DNA from: Bolinopsis microptera
Taxonomy: Eukaryota; Ctenophora; Tentaculata; Lobata; Bolinopsidae
NCBI RefSeq assembly: GCF_026151205.1
Contig: NC_087075.1
Coordinates: forward strand, 11,206,303 to 11,270,302
Reading direction: 5' to 3'
DNA length: 64,000 bases
A program made the translations under genes and the position numbers. Positions 24,301 to 36,300 of the stretch are shown here, one piece after another. The notes under the pieces are model-generated. The model was not told the DNA's origin. It did no database searches and worked only from the letters and a program-made list of their open reading frames with translations. Every line of letters begins with the position of its first letter. The stretch's first letter is position 1.

Positions 24301-27300
24301 CTCTTTCACCACAGAGCCTGGTGCTACGGAGTGCATCTCGTGTACAGAGGGATTTAAGGCCGATGAAAAAAGAAGTGGCTGTGGTGAGCGGTTATATTTT
24401 TAATAGATTGATTCAAAACATTGTTGTGAATTTTTTCAGTGTAAAGTGTCAAATAAACTTGAAATCGGTTTTATATTTGGTATATTTGGTATTACCAACT
24501 TTATTTAATGAACCAGAACTAAAATATTTTAGTTTCCAGACGTTTCCCGAAAATGACTTTTCCCTAAAGGCTAAAATTAACAAATATTTTATTATTACAG
24601 TGGCTTGTCCAGTGGGGAAGTACAGATCTGGTACCATGACACAATGTGAGCTGTGTCCTGCTGGTTCTATAAGCAAAGTTGCGGGGCAATCTGAGTGTTC
24701 GTCGTGTGGTAATGGAAAGATGTCTAACCCAGACCGGACTGATTGTGGTGAGTCTATTGGTGATTTATATATTTTTATGACACGTGACTATGATTAATAT
24801 TGCTAAGTCTTTTTTTGAGATTTTACTTGGTCAATAAGAAAAATAGTCAGTTTCAAATTTCAGAACAATGTCCAGCCGGAACCAAGAAATATGGGAGCGA
24901 ACAAGAATGTTCATCTTGCGGTCCGAACGGAGTCAGCTCTGCAGCTGGATCTTTTATATGTATGTCGTGTGGTGACGGAAATGTCCCTAACTCTGACTTT
25001 ACAGATTGTGGTGAGAATTATAAACCAATCTTGAATCGTAAATAATTAGAATTGATGAGAGTTTAAAATTAAAGTTGTCTGTTTTGCTGGATGTAAACGG
25101 AGGCGTGCAGTTTAACTAAACATAGTTATTTATCAAAGATGCATGGTTTACGGTTACCCAATAAATAATTAATATCCAATTTCAGTACCATGCCCTGCCG
25201 GAACTAAGCAATTCGGAAACGTACAAGAATGTTCATCATGCGGTCCGAACGGAGTCAGCTCTGCAGCTGGATCTACTATGTGTATGTGGTGTGGTGACGG
25301 AAATGTCCCTAACTCTGACTTTACAGATTGTGGTAAGAATTAACCAATCTCAAATAATTAGAATTGATCAGAGTTTAAAGTTGTCTGTTATGTGTTTTCT
25401 TGTAGGTTTATAACCTACCAGTACCAGGACGCGCGCCGAGTTGGACTCGTCGACAGTCCTGGATAATATTTGGAACAAATATTTTACGAGTATTACCCGT
25501 TAAGTGTTTTCTGGTGTGTAAAAGGAGGTGTGCAGTTTAAAATAGTTTATCCATCAAAGATGCATGGTTTACCCAATAAATCAATTTCCAATTTCAGTAC
25601 CATGCCCTGCCGGAACTAAGCAATCCGGAAACGTACAAGAATGTTTATCTTGCGGTCCGAACGGAGTCAGCTCTGCTGGATCTGCTGGATGTGGGGCGTG
25701 TGGAGCCGGAACAGTCCCTAACTCAGATTTTTCAGCTTGTGGTAAGACTAAGAGATATGTTTGGTCTCCTGAAGGTTAAGTTTGCCGAAAATTAAGTTTT
25801 TCGAAAATTACCTATTCCAAAAAACAAATATTTAATAATTTCAGAACAATGTCCAGCTGGAACCAAGAAATTTGGAAACGATCAGGAATGTTCATCTTGC
25901 GGACCGAACGGAGTCAGCTCTGCAGCTGGATCTACTATGTGTATGTCGTGTGGTGACGGAAATGTCCCTAACTCTGATTTTACAGATTGTGGTAAGAATT
26001 AACCAATCTCAAATAATTAGAATTGATCAGAGTTTAAAGTTGTCTGTTTTTCTGGTGTATAAACTGAGGCGTGCAGTTTAAAATAGTTATCAATCAAAGA
26101 TGCATGGTTTACCCAATAAATCAATTCCCAATTTCAGTACCATGCCCTGCCGGAACTAAACAATTCGGAAGAGTACAAGAATGTTCATCTTGCGGTCCGA
26201 ACGGAGTCAGCTCTGCTGGATCTGCAGCATGTGGGGTGTGTGGTGACGGAACAGTCCCTAACTCTGATTTTTCAGCTTGTGGTAAGAATTCACCAATCTC
26301 AAATAATTAGAATTGATCAGAGTTTAAAGTTGTCTGTGTTTTCTGATGTGTAAACGGAGTCGTGCAGTTTAAAATAGTTATTTATCAAAGATGGATGGTT
26401 AACCCAATAAATCATTTCCAATTTCAGTACCATGCCCTGCCGGAACTAAAAAATTCGGAAACGTACAAGAATGTTCATCTTGCGGTCCGAACGGAGTCAG
26501 CTCTGCTGGATCTGCTATATGTATGTGGTGTGGTGACGGAAGAGTCCCTAACTCTGACTTTTCAGCTTGTGGTGAGAATTGGTCAATTTCAAAGGATTAC
26601 AAAATTGATCATCCTGTTTACACTAAACAGTTGTCAGTGTTATGCTAGGACTTTATTTGGTCGGACATTTTGTGAGCTCTGAAGGTTCACATAATGTTCG
26701 CTCAACTTAAAGTCCAACTACTTTGTACAATGTACTTCCAATAAATTTGTACGCCCATAATTATGTCCTCCCACGAAATTTCTGCCAAAAAAAACGTCCG
26801 ACAAGGTAATTTATCTATCAAAGATGCATGGTTTACACAATAAACCAACCATTAATTTCAGTATCATGCCCTGCCGGAACCAAGAAATCTGGAAATGAAC
26901 AAGAATGTTTATCTTGCGGTCCGAACGGAGTCAGCTCTGCTGGATCTGCAGCATGTGGGGGGTGTAGTCCCGGAACAGTCCCTAACTCTGATTTTTCAGC
27001 TTGTGGTAAGGGGTAGCAATCTGCAATTTTTGTGTGCCTTGTTTATTGATTATACTTATTATACTCCTTTTATAATAAAGACATAATAACAATAATGATA
27101 ATTTAAATTCTCCCCTCTAGTTAACTGCGGACCTGGAAACTACAAAAGCTCTGAAACAATGTGTACGAAATGTCCACTCAACTCAATCAGTTCAAGAGCA
27201 GGATCTCTTTCTTGTAGTTCTTGCTCTATTGGAACAGTTTCTAATGCCGACAGGACTTCCTGTGGTATGTATTATTTTGAGAGAGGTTGGATCATGATTT

Positions 27301-30300
27301 ACCTGGGGACCCCCGACCCCTCCCCCAGGCTATCATGTTTAAAAACACTGTCAGTCGGCAGAATGACAGGCTGAGCGCCGCCCAGTAAGGTTGTGATGAG
27401 GTGTTGGATTGACATACGTTGCATGCCACATTTCGCGCGCGAAGCGCGCGCCGCCGAAGGCGGAAATAATAATAATATCTCTGATATTTGTGATACATAA
27501 CATGTATCAATAAATACATTATACTAATACTGAAGATTATAGAGAGACCGGACATGATTTTCCCAATACATATGTAGTCAGAAAAATAAATTTGTTGCCA
27601 TAACTGTATGAAAAATATCACTTATATTTCATCAAATTACCTAATTCAGGGGAATGGGGTTATAACTTACCACTTCCGGATTTATATTCATTGTATTAAC
27701 CAATATCGAGTCAACTGGACCAAAATAGATAAACAAAACATGATTTTTCCCTCTGCAAGCATTTCCAACTCTGCGTAAAGTTCCACCTTCAGATACCTGT
27801 CCAGAAGGAAGGTACAGGGACTCCACCATGACAGAATGTGTGGTCTGTGGTAAAGTGGGAGAAGAACCGAGCTCTGGGCTCAACTCATGTGGTAAATATG
27901 AATCTTTGCGAAACATATGGTTCTATTTTAAAGCCTCCCCTCTAAAAATAAAATAACATAATTTTCCTCGATTATTTTACAAAAAGTACCGAGAGCACAA
28001 TCTAATTTTAAGGTTCTTTGTTTTCAGTTCTATGTAAAGGCGGTACGTACAAGGACACATCTATGCAAGTGTGTAAACCGTGTGAAGCTAATCACTACAG
28101 TGCTGAAGGGGCGGGAATCTGCATCCAGTGTCCGGTATTCAGCGCAGCCAGTGAGGATAAAACGGAGTGTGGTAAGATATGATTTTTAGGAACTTTTTGT
28201 GGTAATTTGTGGTAATTTGTGGTACTCTAATGGTATTCTTTGAGAGTATGACAGAGATTATACTATTGTAAAATGTAGATATTTAACAGCTTTTCAGATC
28301 GACAGCGGCGATACAAATATTTATCCGTAGTAACCGAATATTCTGTCACACTAATGACTAAAGAGTATATTATTCTACTTCAGTGTCCTGTAGCGGGCTA
28401 CCCCAAACCTACACGAACATGCTGCCCAGTGAAACGTTCCCCGTTCCACCCGGCACCGTGGTAACCCTCACGTGTGAGCAAGGTCACTCTCATGTTGCAG
28501 GTGGTGCTGGTCTGGTTACTTGTGTCAGAGACAGGGTGTTTGATGGAGATGGAGATTTTAAGTGCGATAAAGGTGAGAATTAAATCTGGTTAAATATGTT
28601 GGGATAGTAAATTATTTGACGATTAATCAATAAACTAAACTATTAGATAATTGAGACAGTATTTTGCACACTTTAAAACGTTTTACATATCCTGTGTAAT
28701 CGTTTGTAATCCTGTGCCATCCCTCAGACACGTGCACAGGAGTTCCAAACATTCCAAACCTCACTTCACCCGGCACCGAATTCCCTGTGGAGTACGGCTC
28801 CCTAGTAACAGTCACGTGTCAGAGTGGGAGCTCTCTTCAGGGGGATGGAGTTATTACATGCCAGAGTGGAACTGAGTTCGTGCATGAGGCGGAGCCGAGT
28901 TGTGTGGAAAGTAGGTCCAGTATTTTTAATAGTGATGATGATAACCAGTTCATTACACTTTTTTTCTTATTCAAAACAAAATACATCGCCTGCCCATGGA
29001 TGCCAGTCGAAATCCCTTTCACGATTTAATCTTTCGTAATAGTCGGTATGCTTCCTTTCTTATCTACTGTAGAATTCTACCGGCGAAAGTTGAGTTTTCC
29101 ACCATGTTCAGCTGTGCAGATCCCGTAAACACCACTAACTCATATTACCACAGAGAGGTGCACTGGGTTACCTCCTCATATAGACCACATCACCACCACA
29201 ACAAGTTTCCCTACTGCCCACAGTACTGTGGTAACTGTGCTCTGCGACCCTGCTTCTGGAGCTCAACTACGTGGTAAGTCCAGTTTATTAAACATATTTT
29301 TCATCAAAAATCAAAAATCGTGTCTGGACGACACCATGATTTCAGTTCAGAAACAGAGTTTGGAGGTGAAGCCACTGATGAGATACTTTGTTACACATGG
29401 GTGATGGGTTCCATCATCTGAGTCCCACCCCTCGCAGGAGATCATATCTTGATAATCTCTGTGTCTCAAACCTCTACCGTCAGCTTCTTGGATAAGTGCC
29501 AAGATTTCTAGAGCTCTTAATCACGTGATCTATTTCAGGTGACAGTTCTATAACGTGTGATGATAAAACTTCTTTTACGTTCGAAGAGACACCACGCTGT
29601 AATGAACAAGGTTTGTTACTCCATCTTGGTAGTCTAAAAATGTCATCCCAAATCAATCTGAAATCTGTTAATGAACCCTTATCTTTGTTCTAACTATGTA
29701 GATTACGCTATTAATTAAGTGAAAACACCAACAACACAAATGTATTCCTCACTCTCACACCAGGCAAATGTACAGAGCTACCTCCAAACTGTTACCTAGC
29801 AACAAACAGCATCTTCCCTGTACCCGCGGGGACCCAAATAATGGTGATGTGTGAGACTGGAACTACCCACACGTCAGGAGACAGTGTTGTCACGTGTGTC
29901 ACAGATGATCAGTACACTTTTCAGCAGAGCATGCCTACTTGCTCTATTGGTGAGTACGGTTAGCCCGACGTCAGGGTTATTGTAGGTTTATTATCTACAA
30001 GACGTCAGGGTTGAGTCGGGCTTTGGTCAGGATAGCTTTAAGAATAAGTAGGAATTATCCTAAGACCTAAATTGATCGGGTTTCTGAGCGTCACGATAAT
30101 ATATTGAGTTGACGAAGTTGTTTGAAGTATATCTAATCACAGTTTAACTATTGATAATTATTAATTAACCCTTCGCCTGCAGACACTTGCTCGGATCTAC
30201 CGGATATATACAACCTGATTACAGACACTCCCTTCCCTGTTGACTACGGAACTACAGTCAGGGTATCCTGCTTAGCTAGATATACGCTGGTTGGAGATGA

Positions 30301-33300
30301 TGCTATCACCTGTGTGAAGGGCAGAACATTTCTAGTGGAAAATGCAATGCCTGGTTGCCAGCTAGGTTTGCAACAACTTTTTTCTGTTCTTTTGATGAGG
30401 AATCCCGTCCGTAATTACGGGGTATACCTGACCAGTGGCCATATACTACTACTAGTAATAATAGTATGTGCTAAAACTTTCCAACGGGAAGCAGATTTTA
30501 ACAATAATTTTTGTTTGAATAATCCCAATATCTCCCAGACGAATGCACGGAACTGCCCAACCTTCCAAACATCAAGACAAACACTACCTTCCCTGTGGTT
30601 GTTGGGACGGTGGTAGAACTGTGGTGTATTCCCGGATACACCCTTCAGGGAGACTCTCAGATAACCTGTCTTAATGGAAAGGAGTACTTGATCAGCTCCC
30701 CTCCGAGTTGTCAGGTCAGTTTCTTTTTCTCTTGAGTGGAGCTAACCTCGGGTTTCAGTGCTTTTATGACTTAACTACTTAACTAGTGTAACCCGGCCTT
30801 CGGCCGGGATTTCACTGCCGCAGTTAAAAAGGGTAGGAGTAATTACCCGCTGATTCAAAACCCGAATTAGGTGAGCAATTCTATTCGGAGTGCCCTCACG
30901 TATACAATAGTATCTTAAACAATAATCTCATAATCAGTTCTTTCTCGTGTCATTATTAGACACCACATTCCATGATCATAAGGTCCGAACACCGACTATT
31001 ACACCTCATCACTCCCGTCTTGAACCGCTTTCCATTTTTATTTAAATCGTTTTAGAACCACCACACCCGCCTATTATATTTGAAAAAACGCATAACATTG
31101 TCGTAAACGGATTAAACGGATTAAACGGATTAAACGATTCAAAAGTCAAATTACAATGGTAATGTCTGACAAGATAAAAAAATTAAATTTACCCAAAAGT
31201 CATAAAGTATATATATATACTTTATGACTTTTGGGTAAATTTAATTTTATATACAATGATTTATTTTAATATATATACAATGAACCCCGTAAGTGAGATT
31301 CAAAATACTTAATAATTTAAATGAACTTTTCTGAAAGTGTTCCGAGTCATAGATTATAATTTGGCAATATTGTTAATGTTAGGAATTTGTTTGGGGGATG
31401 CTTTTGGTGGCAAGAGATTTTTATAATCTCAGGAAATAGTGATCGTGTAACTTATAACCTCTCCTATTTCAATGACCATAGTACTACACCCTTTACGAGG
31501 TGCCACTATTAAGTACAGTAATCTGTTCTGGGTGATTCCAGTTTAAACAGATGAGGTGCAACAAAAAACTATGGATCTAGACCAGTAAAGGTCGATAAAA
31601 AACTACCAGGTTCGAGGGGCCAGCTACCCTTCAGCCTTAAAATAGCTACTGAAACATCAATGAATAACCAAAAGTGGAGTGACTCTCGGAGTTCAAGGAA
31701 GGGTGTAGCCAGGATGAAGTGCTCTGGGCAAAGCCGCAAGGACCCCAGTGTGCAGATGAGAACAAAGAAGTCGCCTTATTTCAACAGTGTTATTAGTTCA
31801 CAGCATATCACTCATGTGGACCCGGAGAAGGGGAGAGCACTCCCATGCAACTTTATCAAACACAGCATTAATGTGGGAACGTGGAATGTGTTATCATTGG
31901 AGAGCAGTTCCTCAAAGCTGTATGAATTGTCACAGAATATGTCAGCATATAAAATGGATGTCTTGGGGCTGACAGAGACGCACAGACCCGGCACTGGTGA
32001 GGTTACCTTGGATGATGGGTCCCTCTTTATTAACTCAGGAAGAAGTGATGGATACAGACGACAAGGGGTAGGTTTAGTCCTCTCGAAGAAGACTAAAAAT
32101 TCATTGATTTCATACAGTCCGATATCAGAACGTATTCTTGCAGCGAGGCTGCACAGTCGACATATCAACATTTCGATTGTGATAGCTTATGCTCCAACTG
32201 AGGATGCAGCAGTCGGGGTAAAGGATGACTTTTATCAGCAGCTATCTGGGGCATTTGATGAACTACCAGCTCATGACGTGAAGTTTTTACTTGGAGATCT
32301 AAATGCTCGCATTGGCCAAGATAATTCAGCTTGGTCCGGTGTGATTGGTAAGCATTCCCTTCACGTTTCATCAAATGACAACGGCCTTCGACTATTAGAT
32401 TTCTGTGCATTACATCAGCTGACAATCGGTGGGACGCTTTTCCAGCATCGTGATATTCATAAAGGAAGTTGGAAGTCTCCAGATGGCCGCACAGTAAATC
32501 AGATTGACCATGTCTGTATTTCTACCAAGTGGAGTCACTCTCTACTTGACGTAAGATCATGCAGGGGTGCAGACATTGGCTCCGATCATTATTTGGTTCG
32601 GGGTCAATTTAGAGTCAAACTTATGGCAGTTCAAAAAATGAACGCTTCTCGTAGGATATCTCCAGCAATTGAGAATCTTAGAGATCAGTCCAAGGTTGAA
32701 GAGTACTGCATTGCTCTTCAAAATCGTTTTAGCTGCCTACCAATGGAGGAGAATCTTGATGGAGAATGGACATTAGTTAAGGATACCATTAAAGAAGTGT
32801 CTATGGAGGTACTGGGTGAGCGCCCCCGGCGCAGAAAGCAGCAGCATTTGTCTCAGGAGACAAAAAGCCTTATTGCAGAACGCAGTAAGATTAAACAGAT
32901 GGCGCCTAGTGACAACAACAATAGGAGCGAGTATTCTCGGAACATCACTGTTGAAGACACGCCAGTGCAGCAAGTTAGTGATTTTACGTACTTAGGTACA
33001 ATTATTTCCAGCGACGGTACTATCGACCGTGAGTTGTCAGCTAGGATTCAGAAAGCTTCCGGAGCCTTCAATCAACTGAGTAATATATGGAAAAACCGCA
33101 ACATCCAGTCTTATACAAAGATCAGGATTTATAAGGCAGCGGTTTTGACAATATTGTTATATGGTAGTGAGGTTTGGAACACAACCAAAAAGCAGCTACA
33201 TCGCTTTGAGGTGTTCCATCAGCGTTGCTTGAGGAGAATACTTAGGATAAGATGGCTCGATCGGGTTAGAAACACTGAAGTGCTGGAGCGTGCAAAGATA

Positions 33301-36300
33301 AATCCAGTAGAGACGTACATAGGAGCAAACCGCCTGCGTTGGTTTGGCCATGTCACCAGAATGCCAGACACTAGGCTTCCTAAGTACCTGCTTAACTGGA
33401 CCCCTGCCCATGGGAGAAGATCTAGGGGCCGTCCAAGAAAGAACTGGAGGAAATGTTTGCTGGAAGATGCTGCAGCGTTTACAGGAAACACTGACATAGA
33501 CCTAGAAGGAGCGAGCGAGATGGCTAGTGACCGCAAACTTTGGAGGGAGATGATACGTCACAAACGGGAGTTCATTGGTGCAGGCCACTCGAATGATTGA
33601 GGAGACCTAATCAAGTACAAGTAAGTATGCTTTAGGGAATCTTCGTTCATGAGCTTTGGTAAGGAACCTTCCTAGGTCTCCGATGGTTGTAGGGTGTGCG
33701 AAGATCTGTCCAATGTCAGAGAAGAGTAATGTTTTACTTTGTTGGGACAAACAATGGCGGAGATCTTCATAGAGAGGGCAAATACGCAATACATGAAGTT
33801 CATCTTCGATGATTGGATCAGGGAAAGGAAGCTCTAGAAGAAGATCGAGTGACTCCACATCTGTAGTAGAACAGTGTTTGCATGCCCTATTCGAAAGTTT
33901 TTGTCGATGCATGCCGTGTCTTCCAGTTTCGATGTTGTATTGATGCGAGCTTGTTCTGAGTTGCGCAAGTCTCCTAGTCTGCTGTGGCCGTAGGTTGATC
34001 GACAGGTATGTTTCGCAACCGAAGCTTGCCTTGATGAGGTTGTAGAATCCTAGTTTTCTGTTGAGTTTTCGCTCTTTGTTCCATTGTTGAACGAAAAGGG
34101 TTTTCATAGCCTCGCTGATTTTGAGCGGGTTTGAAATATCACTTCCTCCTGTCAGTTCTTTCACTGTGTTCTTGGTGGATTCCAGCCGGGAGAACCATAA
34201 CAGTTTCAGATCCCTCTGCTCGGCGTAAGCGTGCCTCACTAAAGAAGAGCATCCCTCTTTGTCCAGTCCCTCCAACCTCCCGAGGTAGCTATAGACTTGG
34301 GACGTAAGCTCGATGGCAAGCGGGTATCTTCCAGTGTCACCCCACACAGCGGTGTTTGAAGTCGATTTGTTGACATTCATAGTCCATTTCATAAATGATA
34401 GGTGAACTTTCTCCAGGGGGTCTTTTGCTGTATCCTGAGAAGCCGGATAACTCCCCGAAGCAAAGATAGACATGAAATTTGTCATGGGAAGCCAGATCTG
34501 ACACCCGTAGGATAGAACAGGAACAATCAGAGTGTCGAAAAGCTTAAACACAGTTGTCTTCCGGAGGTATCGGAGGTCAAGCATACTCTTGAGAGAGAAG
34601 TAGCTCCGGAGCCCTTTTTGTCTAAGCTTTATCTGAGCAAGTTTTAATGATCCCGTGAGTGTGAACGTAATTCCAAGATATGTGTACTCACGCACTGATG
34701 GCAAGGTCATTTCCCCGTAGACAAAATTAGTACTGTCCTTGAGCACCCGTCCTGCCCGGTTAAACACCATAATTGCTGTTTTTGATATGTTAACCGATAA
34801 CCCCCACTCTTGACAGTAGGTGTGTAAAACTTCTAACATTCTTTGAAGACTCTCTTGATCGAGAGCCAACAGAATCAGGTCATCGGCCCAGAGGAGGTGG
34901 GTTACTCTAGTACTTTTCAGTAACGGTACTTCGACATTTTCCATAGAATTAAGGTCTTCTGATAGTTGGTGTATGAAGCATTTGAAGAGTTCTGGAGACA
35001 TGGGGTGTCCTTGTTCAGTCCCGCAAAGAACATCGATCTTTTCAGAGAGCTTGTTCAAGAGCTTGATTTTTGCTTTGGAGTTTGTGTACATGAACTCCAT
35101 GCAACCAAAGAATCTTCCTTTGATGCCTAGTTTCCAGAGTTTGTACAAGAGTGCCTCCCGGCAGACTGTATCAAACGCTTTGGCGTAGTCAACAAAACAG
35201 GAGAACAATCTGCCTTTGTTAGCTTTTACATATTTTTCTATGCAAGTCGACAGTGTCAATATATGATCTGCTGTTTGCGCGTTTTTGCAAAACCCCAGTT
35301 GATTGGGGGTGTCAGGGTTTGTCTCAGCACGGAATTTTATAAGTCTCTGGAGGAGAATACTTGCAAACAGTTTTCCCACGTTGCTGGCTACTGCAATTGC
35401 CCTATAGTTGTTGGGATCGTAGATGTTGCCTTTTTTGTGCAGAGGCGTCACAACAGATGTTCCCCAGGGATAAACTCTGTGTGATAAACATAGGTTAAAG
35501 AGATGCAGTATAGCGCACTGCATATGTTTTCCAGAGAGTTTGATAAATTCATTGGGGATTAAATCCTCCGACACTGCTTTCCCTTTCTTGAGCACTCGAG
35601 TACAAGCCAACAGTTCTTCGGAGCTTATGTCTTGGTCAAGGATTTCTGTGAGTGTTTGCTGGGTGGCATCTCTGTCCATTTCGTCTTGTAGTTCTTTTAT
35701 TTTCTTTGGGCTGATCGATGGTTTACTATACAGCTCTTTGAAGAATTTGCTGAAGTTAAGCATATCAAACACGTCCAATTTGCTTCCATTTGTCTTCATA
35801 TCTTTAAGCCTCTTGAAACGGGACCAGTTAATATTTTTGCCTCGTTCGATGTCACTACATAGGTCCTCTATGAATGCAGACTTTTTAAGTTTTATGAGTT
35901 TCCGATATGATCGTCGACTTTCATAGTAAGAGTCTCTGAGTTTTTTATTTGTAGGATTTTTGCCGTAACTTTTGGACAGTTTGTTCAACTCCCGCTTGCC
36001 GTTTATACAACTTACATCAAACCACGGAGCTTTGGGCTTCATCCTTTGTCTCCTTTTTCTTTTCTTTTTCTTTTTCCGCTCATCATTTTCCTATCTGGCT
36101 TGTTCCTCGGACCCTTTGTCGGAAGAATAACATCGGCAATGTCTTGGAAGATAGATACGAGTTCTTCATTAAGACACAAAACTTGTTTTCTGTCTGTGCA
36201 TTGGGTTTCCGCGATTCGGGTTATTTTCTGAACAAATTCTGGCGAATTCTGGATCGCATGAAACTGAAATTGAAGTTTCTCGTCCTCATTATCCCATTTG

